Positions 35,679-44,801 of a stretch of DNA of 64,000 nucleotides are shown here, in pieces. The stretch spans positions 1-64,000 of the forward strand of contig NZ_CADESW010000011.1 of NCBI RefSeq assembly GCF_902830275.1, read 5' to 3'. Position 1 is the first letter of the stretch; every line of letters begins with the position of its first letter. This stretch comes from Burkholderia stagnalis (lineage in GTDB: Bacteria; Pseudomonadota; Gammaproteobacteria; Burkholderiales; Burkholderiaceae). Both the position numbers and the translations under genes were made by a program. The notes below the pieces were generated by a model. The model was not told where the DNA came from and ran no database searches. It saw only the letters and a list, made by a program, of their open reading frames with translations.

Positions 35679-36551
35679 ATGCGCGGATTCGACCTGGACC
35701 AGTTGCGGACCTTTGCGGCGGTGGCCGACGCGGGCAGCCTGACGGCGGCCGCGCCGCGGCTGCACCTCTCGCAGTCGACGGTCAGCGAGCAGGTGCGCAA
35801 GCTCGAGGCGCGCGCGGGCGTGCCGCTATTCGTGCGCAGCAAGCGCGGCGTCGAGGCCACGCCGGCCGGCAATCGGCTGCTGCATCATGCGCGGCGCATC
35901 GTGGCGCTGAACGAGGCTGCGTTCGACGAGCTGCGCGGGCAGGCGATCAAGGGCGAATTGCGCGTCGCGATCACCGACTATTACCGCACGCACGAGGTCG
36001 CGGGCCTGCTGGCGCGGCTGCGCGAGTGCTATCCGCAGCTCAGCCTGCACGTCAGCGCGATGAAGAGCGCCGAGATCGAGCACGCGCATGCGAAGGGGCA
36101 GATCGATATCGGCGTGGTCATGAACCTGTCGTCCGGGCCGTTCAGGCCGATGTCGGGCGACACGCGCTGGGTGCTGCGGCGCGAGCCGCTGTCGTGGGTC
36201 ACGTCGCCCGCGCTGGCCGAGCACCTGCCCGAGCCGCTGCCGCTCGTGCTGCTTCCGGACGACTGCATGATGCATCAGGTCGCGATTCGGTCCCTCGAGG
36301 AGCAGCGCGTGCCGTTCGTGCTGGTGCACAGCGCGTCGGGCGTCGCCGGGCTGCAGTCGATGCTGGCGGCGGGGTTGGGCGTCGGCTGCCTGTGCGCGTC
36401 GGCGATCGGCGACGGCCTCATGCGGCTCGGCGCGAAATACCGGCTGCCGGCGCTGCCCGACGCGGTGTTCTCGCTCACGCCGCCGCTGCCCGGCGAACGC
36501 GAAGCCGTGACGCAGGCGCGCGAGGTGCTGGCGAGGCAGTTGCTGGTGTGA
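35679..36551 (+). CDS. LysR-family regulator
   Basis: The 290-residue regulator opens FDLDQLRTFAAVADAGSLTA and has the HTH RLHLSQSTVSEQVRKLEAR. The effector domain follows from about 90 (ELRVAITDYYRTHEVAGLLA). It diverges from the DHA2 exporter gene and has an inverted repeat in the shared gap, as expected for an autoregulated LysR controlling the neighbour. Its 3' end is convergent with another LysR gene across a 14-bp tandem repeat. Confidence 0.92.
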   Translation: MRGFDLDQLRTFAAVADAGSLTAAAPRLHLSQSTVSEQVRKLEARAGVPLFVRSKRGVEATPAGNRLLHHARRIVALNEAAFDELRGQAIKGELRVAITDYYRTHEVAGLLARLRECYPQLSLHVSAMKSAEIEHAHAKGQIDIGVVMNLSSGPFRPMSGDTRWVLRREPLSWVTSPALAEHLPEPLPLVLLPDDCMMHQVAIRSLEEQRVPFVLVHSASGVAGLQSMLAAGLGVGCLCASAIGDGLMRLGAKYRLPALPDAVFSLTPPLPGEREAVTQAREVLARQLLV

Positions 36552-36565
36552 CGCGGCGCCCGCTC

Positions 36566-36649
36566 GGCGCTCCCGGATCGGCGCTCCCGGCTCGGCGCCC
36601 CCGGCTCGGCGCTCCCAGCTAGGCGCCCCCAGCTCGGCGCCCCCGTCAA
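36566..36649. repeat. 14-bp tandem repeat between convergent LysR genes
   Basis: Six consecutive 14-bp units of the type CGGCGCTCCCGGCT with point changes, ending at the stop codon of the minus-strand LysR gene (36646). It is G/C-rich and could form slipped structures. Confidence 0.85.
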
Positions 36650-37545
36650 TCCTCCATTCCTTCCACATAGGCACTCAGCCCGCGCACCAGCGCATCGAAC
36701 GCTGCCCGGCAGCGCGGGCTGTTGCGCAGATCCTCGTGCATGACGACCCACGTTTCCAGCGGCAGCGCGATCGCGTCCGGCAGCACGCGCACCAGCCGCG
36801 CATCGCGTTTCGCGAGCGCGGCCTGGCAGATGCCGATCCCGTAGCCGGCGCGGATCATCGCGAGCTGCGCGAGGTTGCTGTCCGTGCGCAGCGCGAACGC
36901 GTCCCGGTTCCACGCCGGCAGCGCGCGGGATGCCGCGCGCAGGAACGGCGTCACCGCGTCGAAACCGATCAGCGCATGCCGCGCGAGCTCGGCGAGCGTC
37001 GCCGGCGCGCCGTGCCCGGCGATGTAGTCGTCGCGCGCATACATTCCAAGTTCGATGTTGCCGATGCGCCGCGCGACGAGCGCATCCTGCGCGGGCGGCG
37101 CCATGCGCACCGCGATGTCCGCTTCGCGCTTCAGCACGTCCTGGATGCGATCGGTGGGCACCAGCTCGACGACGAGTTCGGGATGGTCGCGCCGCAGCCG
37201 CGTGAGGATCGGCGGCAGCACTTCGACGCCGATCACGTCGCTCGCCGAGATCCGCACCACGCCGCTCGCGCCGCTCCCGTGGCTGGCGGCCGCGCGCTCG
37301 AATGCGGCGGCCGCGCTGCGCAGCGCCTCGGCATGGCCGCGCAGCGCCAGCGCGGCCTCGGTCGGCAGCAGCCCGGACGGCGAGCGGGTGAACAAGGCCT
37401 GGCCGAACGCGGCTTCGAGCGCGGCGACGTGACGGCCGACCGTCGGCTGCGTGGCGCCGAGCGCGCGCGCCGCGCCCGACAGCGAGCCCTCGTCCAGCAC
37501 GGCGAGGAAGGTTCGATAGTGTTCCCAGTTGAGATCGGAGGCCAT
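36646..37545 (-). CDS. LysR-family regulator
   Basis: The 299-residue regulator begins SDLNWEHYRTFLAVLDEGSL, continues ARALGATQPTVGRHVAALEA (HTH about 22-45), and has an effector domain with RIQDVLKREADIAVRMAPPA, the wording of the group near BetI/AmpR-like LysR regulators. The start is ATG 37545. It diverges from an epimerase gene 98 bases away, which is its most likely target. Its stop codon lies at the edge of the 14-bp repeat. Confidence 0.92.
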   Translation of the reverse strand: MASDLNWEHYRTFLAVLDEGSLSGAARALGATQPTVGRHVAALEAAFGQALFTRSPSGLLPTEAALALRGHAEALRSAAAAFERAAASHGSGASGVVRISASDVIGVEVLPPILTRLRRDHPELVVELVPTDRIQDVLKREADIAVRMAPPAQDALVARRIGNIELGMYARDDYIAGHGAPATLAELARHALIGFDAVTPFLRAASRALPAWNRDAFALRTDSNLAQLAMIRAGYGIGICQAALAKRDARLVRVLPDAIALPLETWVVMHEDLRNSPRCRAAFDALVRGLSAYVEGMED

Positions 37546-37573
37546 ACGAAAATGTATAGCGGGTCGATCACGT

Positions 37574-37590
37574 TAGGCAATTCCTTGCTA
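37574..37590. promoter_or_regulatory. Possible LysR operator (imperfect palindrome)
   Basis: TAGGCAATTCCTTGCTA is a near palindrome with GCAA-TTCC-TTGC at its core and a T-N11-A like frame, in the gap between the LysR gene and the epimerase gene. Confidence 0.35.
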
Positions 37591-37643
37591 TCCCGATGCG
37601 GCCCAGAATGCACCGCAGACGAACGCGACTTGGGAGAGCGGCA

Positions 37644-38627
37644 ATGGCAACACGGGTGGACGGGGCGGAACGGTGGGCGCTGGTGCTCGGCGCGACGGGC
37701 GGCATCGGCGGCGAGGTCGCGCGGCAATTGCGCGACGCGGGCTGGCAGGTGCGCGCGCTGCGACGCGGCGCAGCGACGGGCGAGGCAACACGGCGCGACG
37801 GCCTGACCTGGGTACAGGGCGACGCGCTCGACCGCGAGGCCGTCACGCGGGCCGCGCACGGGTGCAGCGTGATCGTGCATGCGGTCAATCCGCCCGGCTA
37901 TCGCAACTGGTCGACGCTGGTGCTGCCGATGATCGACAACACGATCGCGGCGGCCGCGTCGGCGGGCGCGACCGTCGTGCTGCCGGGCACGGTCTACAAC
38001 TACGGCGCCGACGCGTTTCCGGTGCTGCATGAGGATTCGCCGCAGCATCCGTCCACGCGCAAGGGGGCGATTCGCGTCGAACTGGAGCGCCGGCTGCAGG
38101 CGGCGGCCGCGCAGGGCGTGCGGACGATCATCGTGCGCGCCGGCGATTTCTTCGGGCCGCGGGCCGGCAACAACTGGTTCTCGCAGGCGCTGGTCAAGCC
38201 GGGCCGGCCGGTGCGGGCCGTGAGCCTGCCGGGGCAGCGCGGCGTCGGCCATCAATGGGCATATCTGCCCGACGTCGCGCGCACGATGGTGGAATTGATC
38301 GCGCGTCGCGACAAGCTGGCGCCGTTCGCGCGCTTTCACCACGCGGGCCATTGGGACGAGGACGGTACGCAGATGGCGCAGGCGATCTGCCGCGTCACGC
38401 AGCGGCATGGTGCGCACCCGGTGATGCGGCGCTTGCCGTGGTGGCTGCTGCGCGCGGCATCGCCGTTCGTGCCGACGCTGCGCGAACTGCTCGAGATGCG
38501 CTACCTGTGGCGCGAACCGATCCGCATGGACAACGCGCGGCTGGTCGAGGTGCTGGGCAGCGAACCGCATACGCCGCTCGATGCAGCGGTCGAGGCGACG
38601 CTGGCGGGGTTGGGGTGCGTGCGGTGA
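37644..38627 (+). CDS. NAD-dependent epimerase/dehydratase family protein
   Basis: This is a 327-residue extended-SDR protein. ALVLGATGGIGGEVARQLRD is the cofactor loop (TGxxGxxG form with Ala replacing the first Thr context), VNPPGYRNWS and VYNYG follow, and the region RAGDFFGPRAGNNWF resembles the sugar/flavonoid-reductase group. The catalytic Tyr may be in VYNYGAD. The start ATG 37644 is preceded by GGGAGAGCGGCA. It diverges from the LysR gene. The substrate is unknown. Confidence 0.85.
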   Translation: MATRVDGAERWALVLGATGGIGGEVARQLRDAGWQVRALRRGAATGEATRRDGLTWVQGDALDREAVTRAAHGCSVIVHAVNPPGYRNWSTLVLPMIDNTIAAAASAGATVVLPGTVYNYGADAFPVLHEDSPQHPSTRKGAIRVELERRLQAAAAQGVRTIIVRAGDFFGPRAGNNWFSQALVKPGRPVRAVSLPGQRGVGHQWAYLPDVARTMVELIARRDKLAPFARFHHAGHWDEDGTQMAQAICRVTQRHGAHPVMRRLPWWLLRAASPFVPTLRELLEMRYLWREPIRMDNARLVEVLGSEPHTPLDAAVEATLAGLGCVR

Positions 38628-38663
38628 GCGACACCCCGCAAGCCGCACGCATCCCGCCGGCCG

Positions 38664-39365
38664 CTACGCGACCACCGGCAGCACCTCGACCGCATACCGA
38701 TGCCGCAGGCTGCGCCCGAGCACCGGATCGTGCAGTTCCATCTCGAACGCATCGCCGTGCGCCATCGCCGCGATCGCGCCGTGCACGGCGACCGTCCCGC
38801 CATACATCGCGCAGCGCGCCGGCATCGCGCGCGCATCGTCGAAGCGGCGCCACAGCGTGTCGGGCGCGAGCAGACCGCCGAGCGCGCCATGCTGGTAAGC
38901 GACACGCTCCCCGCTCGTCGCGATTCGCCACGACCGCATTTCGAGCGCATCCCAGTGATCCGCGACATCGGCATGCCGCCATGCATCGCGGCCGAGCGGC
39001 TTCGCGCACACCTGCTTCGACACGGCCACGCCGTACGCCTCGACCTCACGATCCGTGTGATCCGAGCCGAGCGTCACGAGCGTGCCGAGCGGGCTGTCGA
39101 GCAGCACGCATTCGATTTCGCCGCCCGAGCGCGCGCCGAGCACGCTGATCGACGCCGCCTGTGTGAGCAGCGCGGGCGCGACCCGATAGAAGCACGGCGT
39201 GGCCGATGGCGGCGCGACGCCGAGCGCGGCGAGTTCGTCGATGTGCGCGCGGATCGCGTCGGCGTCGCGGCCGGCCCAGCCGGCGATGACGACCCGCTCG
39301 ATCGCGACGGCGACGACTTCCGGCGGGCCATGGCGGGGAATGACGTTGAACGACAGGGGAGGCAT
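38664..39365 (-). CDS. DUF2848 family protein
   Basis: The 233-residue protein matches the DUF2848 family (ATPCFYRVAPALLTQAASIS, GGEIECVLLDSPLGTLVTLG, SDHTDREVEAYGVAVSKQVC). The family shares the FAH-like fold and is found next to transporters for organic acids. No signal or membrane segment is seen. It lies downstream of the MHS-type MFS gene on the same strand, in a string of five leftward genes that looks like a catabolic operon. The biochemical role is unknown. Confidence 0.82.
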   Translation of the reverse strand: MPPLSFNVIPRHGPPEVVAVAIERVVIAGWAGRDADAIRAHIDELAALGVAPPSATPCFYRVAPALLTQAASISVLGARSGGEIECVLLDSPLGTLVTLGSDHTDREVEAYGVAVSKQVCAKPLGRDAWRHADVADHWDALEMRSWRIATSGERVAYQHGALGGLLAPDTLWRRFDDARAMPARCAMYGGTVAVHGAIAAMAHGDAFEMELHDPVLGRSLRHRYAVEVLPVVA

Positions 39366-39422
39366 GCAGATCTTTCTCCGTGTGGGGTTCGGGGCAGTGG
39401 AACGGCGAGCGCGCGGCAGCGC

Positions 39423-40730
39423 TCATTGCGCGAGCGGCCGGTGCGCGGTTTCGCGAGCGGCCAGCAGCGCGAGCGCGGTCACGACGAGCGCCGCGGTTAC
39501 GTACAGCGAGACCGCTGTCGTCGTGCCGGTCTGCCGGAACAGCGCGGTGATCACGAGCGGTGCGAAGCCGCCGCCGACGATGCCGGCCAGCGTGTACGCG
39601 AGCGACGAACCGGCATAGCGCACGCGCGTCGGAAACTGCTCGGTGATGAACGCGGCCTGCGGGCCATACATCGCCGCGTGGATCACGAGGCCGAACGCCG
39701 CCGCCGCGACGATCACGCCCGGTCGCGCGGTGTCGAGCATCACGAAGAACACGAACGCCCACACGATGCCCGCGAGCGCGCCGGCCAGATAGACGGGGCG
39801 GCGCCCGAAGCGGTCGGACAGCGCGCCGAAGAAGGGCACCGCGAGCGCGTTGCAGGCGGTGCCGGCCATCACCGCCGTCAGCGCGACGGGCCGCGACAGG
39901 TTCAGCACGGTGGTCACGTAGGTCAGCGTGAACACGACGATCAGCGCATAGAGCACGTCCGAGCCGATCCGCACCCCGCCCGCGATCAGCAGCCGGCGCC
40001 AGTAGTGCTTCAGCACTTCCGCGACCGGGATTTCCGCCGTCGCGTTCGATTCGGCGAGCTGCTCGAATTGCGGCGTTTCGTCGACGCCGTGCCGCAGCCA
40101 CAGGCCGAAGCCCACGAGCAGCAGGCTGGCCGCGAACGGCAGCCGCCAGCCCCACGCGAGAAAACCGTCCGGCGACGTGGCGAGCGTCACGAGCGCGATA
40201 CAGCCCGTGCCGAGCAGCGTGCCGAACGACGGGCCGACCTGCGTCCACGACGCGGACAGGCCGCGCCGGTTCTGGTCGCCGTGCTCGACGGACAGCAGCA
40301 CCGCGCCGGCCCATTCGCCGCCGAGCGCGACGCCCTGCACGAAGCGCAGCGCGACCAGCAGGATCGGGCTCAGGATGCCGGCGCTCGCATAGGTCGGCAG
40401 CGCGCCCATCAGCGCGGTGGTCAGCCCCATCAGCACCAGCGTGAGCATCAGCACCGCGCGGCGGCCGATGCGGTCGCCGAGGTTGCCGAACACGAAACCG
40501 CCGAGGGGGCGCGACACGTAGCCGACCGCGTAGGTCGAGAACGCGAGGATCGTGCCGGCCAGCGGATCGACCGACGGGAAGAACAGGCGGTTGAAGACGA
40601 GCGCGGCCAACGTGTTGTAGATCGTGAAGTCGTACCACTCGAGCGACGTACCGATCATGCTCGCGGTCGCGAGACGGCTGTTGCGGACGCGGTGCGGCGC
40701 ACCGGCGGCGGGCGGGGCAAGGGTGTTCAT
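39423..40730 (-). CDS. MHS-family MFS metabolite:H+ symporter
   Basis: The 435-residue inner-membrane transporter has 12 helices. ATASMIGTSLEWYDFTIYNT is the signature opening of the metabolite:H+ symporter group (ShiA/ProP/KgtP), and GNLGDRIGRRAVLMLTL is motif A. It probably imports a carboxylate or shikimate-like acid. The start ATG 40730 is supported by the usual position of helix 1. It is followed by the DUF2848 gene and preceded by a ferredoxin-like barrel protein gene. Confidence 0.92.
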   Translation of the reverse strand: MNTLAPPAAGAPHRVRNSRLATASMIGTSLEWYDFTIYNTLAALVFNRLFFPSVDPLAGTILAFSTYAVGYVSRPLGGFVFGNLGDRIGRRAVLMLTLVLMGLTTALMGALPTYASAGILSPILLVALRFVQGVALGGEWAGAVLLSVEHGDQNRRGLSASWTQVGPSFGTLLGTGCIALVTLATSPDGFLAWGWRLPFAASLLLVGFGLWLRHGVDETPQFEQLAESNATAEIPVAEVLKHYWRRLLIAGGVRIGSDVLYALIVVFTLTYVTTVLNLSRPVALTAVMAGTACNALAVPFFGALSDRFGRRPVYLAGALAGIVWAFVFFVMLDTARPGVIVAAAAFGLVIHAAMYGPQAAFITEQFPTRVRYAGSSLAYTLAGIVGGGFAPLVITALFRQTGTTTAVSLYVTAALVVTALALLAARETAHRPLAQ

Positions 40731-40804
40731 GGTTGTCTGTGCAGGTCGTGAGGTGACGGGAGAGGCGGGGCGAACCCGATGCGCGCGGCAGGATGCTCGG
40801 GCGC

Positions 40805-41500
40805 TCACGCGCCGATCGCCGGCGCGGCGGACCGGTCGGCTGCAGCCGCCCCCCTGGCGGCCAGCGGCGGCGCGGGGCGCGCGGCGATTCGCCAGAGCAG
40901 ATCGAAGGTGCGGACGTCGTCGTGTCCGGCAAGCTCGACCGCCACCCGGCGCGCGGCGTCGGCGTCGCTGCCTTCGATCAGCACGAGCGCGTCGGCGAGC
41001 GGCCGGGCGGCGGGGTCGCCGATCGGGGCGGAGAGTTCGGGCTCAGTACGGAACAGCCGCGCGGCGTGGATGCCGGGTTCGCGCACGGCGGCATCGACAC
41101 GCTCGCGCAGCAGCGGCACGTCGAGCCGCGCGGGCGGCAGCACGAACATCGCGAGATGCACGCCTTCGCCGTCGCCGGCCTCGATCGTCAGTTCTCCAAC
41201 GCGCCGCTGCGTGGCGCTCATGCGGCCAAAGTTCGCGAGCGACCACGGCGTCTGCTGCGTGAACGCGTGGCGGTACGCGTCGCTGCGGAACACGTCGAGC
41301 GTATCGGTGACGTACAGCGCCAGATACTTGCGCGGCCCAGGATCGGTTGCCCGGAAACGCCGTGCGTACCGGAAGCCGGGAATCGCGACGCGTTCCTGCA
41401 TGTGCTCGCGGTCGTACCACGCGTTGAAATCGGCTTCGTGCAGCGGGTCGATGTCCGTCCAGACGCAAAGCTGGCCGTGCGGAAGAAAGGTGCGGCTCAT
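40805..41500 (-). CDS. Ferredoxin-fold (dimeric alpha-beta barrel) protein, 231 aa
   Basis: The protein has two alpha-beta barrel units: CVWTDIDPLHEADFNAWYDR and EHMQERVAIPGFRYARRF in the first, GVHLAMFVLPPARLDVPLLR and ARLFRTEPELSAPIGDP in the second. NxWYxxEHxxER resembles the EthD/DUF4286 motif seen near degradation genes. It is probably a cytoplasmic accessory enzyme. It lies in the leftward DUF2848-MHS operon. The start ATG 41500 places the first strand at the N terminus. Confidence 0.75.
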   Translation of the reverse strand: MSRTFLPHGQLCVWTDIDPLHEADFNAWYDREHMQERVAIPGFRYARRFRATDPGPRKYLALYVTDTLDVFRSDAYRHAFTQQTPWSLANFGRMSATQRRVGELTIEAGDGEGVHLAMFVLPPARLDVPLLRERVDAAVREPGIHAARLFRTEPELSAPIGDPAARPLADALVLIEGSDADAARRVAVELAGHDDVRTFDLLWRIAARPAPPLAARGAAAADRSAAPAIGA

Positions 41501-41603
41501 CGCGGAGATTCCTCGTGACAGGGTGCGAGACAGGAACCTCAGTGTCCCGAACACGCCCCGCACGCGTCCAACAAGAAATCAAATTCGCGGTGAACAGGTT
41601 TTC

Positions 41604-42599
41604 TTATGACTTGCGCGGCGCGCGTGCGGTGCGGGCGCCGCGTTTCGACGTGCGCTCGGCGGATGCCGGGAGCGGCGCGGCCTGCGTGTGTGCTTGCGTG
41701 CCGGCCGCACCGTCGGTTGCCACGGACGGCATTGCGCGCGCGACTTCGCTCGCGAGTTCCGCGATGCGCGCCGCGACCGGCAGGCCCTGCGTCCGGTACG
41801 ACGCGACGAGCGGCAGCGCGGGGAAGTCGGGCTCGACGTCCAGCAGTTCGAGTGCGCCTTCCTGCAGCTCGCGCCGGATGATCGCGGGCGGCAGCGCGGC
41901 GACGCCGAAGCCGTCGGCGACGAGGCGAATCATCGCCGCGACCGACGTGATGCAGTTGATGCTGGCCGGGCGCTCGACGGCGGCGAACATCCGCTCGACC
42001 GTCGCGTGCGGCCCCGAGTGGCGCGAGAAGCTGACGATCGGGAAGCCGGCCAGTTGCGCGACGCCGAGCCGCTCGCCGGCGAGACCGAGCCGCGGGCTCG
42101 CGACCCAGCGCACCGCGAACTCGGCGAGCGGCAGGTTGGTGAAGTCGGGCCCCGGCACGGAGTCGGTCTGGAGGATCAGGTCGACGCCGTCCGTGCTCAG
42201 CAGGCGCATCAGGTGCCGCGTGGTGTCGCTGGTGATCTCGACGTCGAGCCGCGGATAGCGCTCGCGAAGCTGCGCCATCAGCGCAGGAAACCAGCTGTGC
42301 ACGATCGATTCGATCACGCCGATGCGGATCAGGCCGGCGTCGCTCGCCGCATCGATGTCGCGGCGCATTTCGCTGTCGAGCCGCACGATCCGCTCCGCGT
42401 AGGCGAGCATGCGCCGGCCCGCCGGCGTCAGCGTGGCCGAGCGTGCGTTGCGGTCGAACAGGCGGACGTCGAATGCGTCCTCGAGCGATGCGATGCGGCT
42501 CGACACGGCGGCCTGCGTCGTGTGGAGTTTCTCGGCCGTGAGCCGGAAGTTTTCCAGCTTCGCGAGCCAGACGAAGGTTTCCAGAAACCGGATGTTCAT
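41604..42599 (-). CDS. LysR-family regulator of the DUF2848-MHS operon
   Basis: The 331-residue regulator opens NIRFLETFVWLAKLENFRLT with HTH AEKLHTTQAAVSSRIASLED. The effector domain reads LIRIGVIESIVHSWFPALMA and later TSVAAMIRLVADGFGVAALP. A 30-residue Ala/Pro/Arg-rich tail follows the domain and is probably disordered. It shares the strand with the SDR gene upstream and the barrel, MHS and DUF2848 genes downstream, so it may control them from within the same cluster. Confidence 0.9.
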   Translation of the reverse strand: MNIRFLETFVWLAKLENFRLTAEKLHTTQAAVSSRIASLEDAFDVRLFDRNARSATLTPAGRRMLAYAERIVRLDSEMRRDIDAASDAGLIRIGVIESIVHSWFPALMAQLRERYPRLDVEITSDTTRHLMRLLSTDGVDLILQTDSVPGPDFTNLPLAEFAVRWVASPRLGLAGERLGVAQLAGFPIVSFSRHSGPHATVERMFAAVERPASINCITSVAAMIRLVADGFGVAALPPAIIRRELQEGALELLDVEPDFPALPLVASYRTQGLPVAARIAELASEVARAMPSVATDGAAGTQAHTQAAPLPASAERTSKRGARTARAPRKS

Positions 42600-42705
42600 C
42601 GAATCTCGACAATAAAGGCGCGCATCGCGCGGACGGTTCGCAGGCCGGATCGATGGTAACGGATTCCGCGCGCAGGACAAGCTGCGCCGGCGTGCATCAC
42701 GCGTC

Positions 42706-43500
42706 TTAAAGGTCGGCAAGCGCCAGCGTCGGCACGTCGACGCACATCGCGCCGCCATCGGCGACGAGCGTCGCGCCGGTCACGAACGACGCATCCGGCG
42801 ACGCGAGGAACGCGCACACCGCCGCGATCTCGTCCGGACCGGCCGCGCGGCGCAGCGGCACGTCGGCGCTCACGCGTGCATAGGCCGCGTCGAGCGATTC
42901 GTCGTGCCGCGCCATCAGCGGCGCCATCTCCGCATCGGCCATCGGCGTGCGGACCCAGCCGGGGCACACCGCGTTCGCGCGCACGCCGTGCGGCCCGTAA
43001 TCGCGTGCGAGCGAGCGCGCAAGCCCGAGCAGCGCATGCTTGCCGACCGTGTAGCCGCACACGCCGGGCCCGGCCGCGAGCGCGGCGATCGACGCGACCA
43101 GCACGATGCTGCCGCGCTGCGCGATCAGGTCCGGCAGGCAGGCGCGGGCGCTCACGAACGCGGTGTCGAGGTTCGCGTGCATTGCGTCGCGCCAATGCGC
43201 GTCGTCGGTCTCGTCCGCGCGGCCGACGCCGTGCCCGCCCGCGCACGCGACGAGCGCGTCGATGCGGCCGAAGCGCTCGGCGATACGCGGCAGCAAGCGG
43301 CTCCAGTCGGTCGCGCCGGCTGCGTCGCCGGCCAGCGCGAGGCCGCCCGTTTCGGCCGCCAGCGCGTCGAGCGGCGCCCGGCGCCGGCCGATCAGCACGA
43401 CGCGGTCGCCCTGCCGCGCGAAGCGGCGCGCGCACGCGGCGCCGATGCCGGTGCCCGCGCCGGTGATCGCGATCGTGCGGGGGTGCGGGTGCGTCATCAT
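42706..43500 (-). CDS. SDR-family oxidoreductase
   Basis: This is a 264-residue classical SDR. TGAGTGIGAACARRFARQG is the cofactor loop, RRRAPL after strand 2 suggests NADP preference, ACAGGHG is the NAG-type motif, and Tyr and Lys are in YTVGKHAL. The C terminus has VTGATLVADGGAM. It is the first gene of the leftward operon that continues with LysR, barrel, MHS and DUF2848 genes. The substrate is unknown. Confidence 0.9.
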   Translation of the reverse strand: MMTHPHPRTIAITGAGTGIGAACARRFARQGDRVVLIGRRRAPLDALAAETGGLALAGDAAGATDWSRLLPRIAERFGRIDALVACAGGHGVGRADETDDAHWRDAMHANLDTAFVSARACLPDLIAQRGSIVLVASIAALAAGPGVCGYTVGKHALLGLARSLARDYGPHGVRANAVCPGWVRTPMADAEMAPLMARHDESLDAAYARVSADVPLRRAAGPDEIAAVCAFLASPDASFVTGATLVADGGAMCVDVPTLALADL

Positions 43501-43816
43501 GTTCTCCGGAAGGTGTCGATTCCGGTCACTGTAGGCGGCGTGGCGGCGCGCGGCTATCAGCCGGATGGCTGAACCCCGGCCGTGGCGCGCGTCGCCCGGT
43601 TATCGTCTGTCGAAATGCCGCACGCGGCTGGCACACTGTGCAATTCGAGACACGCCGCGTTCGCGCGGCGCGCCGCATTTTGCAAAAACTGACGATCGCG
43701 CGCGCCCGATCGCTCTATGCTCGATATTTTTGCGATATGCCGTCAAAGCTCGGCACAATAGCGCCGGCGGCCGGCGCGATCCGGCCGGCACAACGACAAG
43801 CAAGGGAGAGTCCGCC
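43501..43816. other. Intergenic region, no gene seen
   Basis: This 316-base gap separates the divergent SDR and metallopeptidase genes. GC-rich inverted stretches (for example GCCGGCGGCCGGC near 43765) are present but no RNA gene or repeat family was recognised. Confidence 0.5.
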
Positions 43817-44692
43817 ATGAGACTGGACGACGAAGCAGAAAGCCAGAATGTCGAGGATCGCCGCAGTGGCGGCGGCTTCGGCGGCGGGCGGGCGACGATC
43901 GGCATCGGCACGATCGTCATCGCGCTGGCCGCATCGTATTTTTTCGGGATCGACCCGCGTGTCGTCCTCGAAGGCGCGTCGGCGCTGCAGGGCGCGCGGC
44001 AGCAGCAGGCCCAGCCGTCGGCCGCGCAGCAGCACGCCGCGCCTGCGAACGACGCCGGCGCGGTGTTCACCCGCAAGGTGCTCGGCAACATCGAGCGGAC
44101 CTGGGGGAACATCTTCGCGGCGCAACTGCACGAGCAGTACCAGCCGCCGACGCTCGTGATGTTCCGGAACGCCACGCCGACGGCCTGCGGCACCGGCCAG
44201 ACCGCGATGGGGCCGTTCTACTGTCCGGCCGACCGCAAGGTCTATATCGATCTCGGGTTCTACAGCGACCTGCGCAACCGCTTCGGCGCGGGTGGCGATT
44301 TCGCGCAGGCGTACGTGATCGCGCATGAGGTCGGCCATCACGTGCAGAACCTGCTCGGCATTTCCGGCAAGGTCGACGCCGCGCGCCGGCGTTCGAGCGA
44401 GGCGCGCGCGAACCAGTTGTCGGTGCGCATGGAACTGCAGGCCGACTGCTTCGCGGGCGTGTGGGCGAACAACGCGCAGCGCGCGAACCAGCGGCTCATC
44501 GAGCCGGGCGACTTCGAGCAGGGCCTGAAGACGGCTGCGGCGATCGGCGACGATCGTCTGCAGCAGCAAGGGCAGGGCTATGTGGTGCCGGAGAGCTTCA
44601 CGCACGGCACGAGCGAACAGCGGGTGTATTGGTTGCGGCGCGGGCTCGAGTCGGGGCAGTTGAGCGTGTGCGATACGTTCGCGGCGCGGTGA
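43817..44692 (+). CDS. ypfJ: YpfJ-family neutral zinc metallopeptidase
   Basis: The 291-residue protein starts with MRLDDEAESQNVEDRRSGGG, the usual YpfJ opening, has one membrane anchor (TIGIGTIVIALAASYFFGI) and a periplasmic domain with the zinc motif HEVGHH (His170-Glu-Val-Gly-His-His) and ELQADCFAGVWA, where the third ligand Glu/Asp lies. Cysteines in TACGTGQ, FYCP and ADCFAG are conserved in the family. Substrate and role are not established. The start is ATG 43817. Confidence 0.92.
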   Translation: MRLDDEAESQNVEDRRSGGGFGGGRATIGIGTIVIALAASYFFGIDPRVVLEGASALQGARQQQAQPSAAQQHAAPANDAGAVFTRKVLGNIERTWGNIFAAQLHEQYQPPTLVMFRNATPTACGTGQTAMGPFYCPADRKVYIDLGFYSDLRNRFGAGGDFAQAYVIAHEVGHHVQNLLGISGKVDAARRRSSEARANQLSVRMELQADCFAGVWANNAQRANQRLIEPGDFEQGLKTAAAIGDDRLQQQGQGYVVPESFTHGTSEQRVYWLRRGLESGQLSVCDTFAAR

Positions 44693-44723
44693 GGCGGGCT
44701 GCCGCCATGCACATCGTCAAGTC

Positions 44724-44750
44724 AACCGCCCCGACGAAACCGGGGCGGTT
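44724..44750. terminator. Hairpin after ypfJ (no strong T-tract)
   Basis: AACCGCCCCG and CGGGGCGGTT form an exact 10-bp stem with a seven-base loop 32 bases past the ypfJ stop. No run of T follows. Confidence 0.5.
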
Positions 44751-44801
44751 CGCCCGACGATGCTTCACTCGGTTGGCGTAACCCGGCTCAAGACCGGCGA
44801 C

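Noticed and set aside
38700..40751. Long plus-strand open frame opposite the DUF2848 and MHS genes
   Set aside because: Antisense shadow of two well-supported genes, with runs of Gln/Arg/His typical of GC-rich reverse reading.
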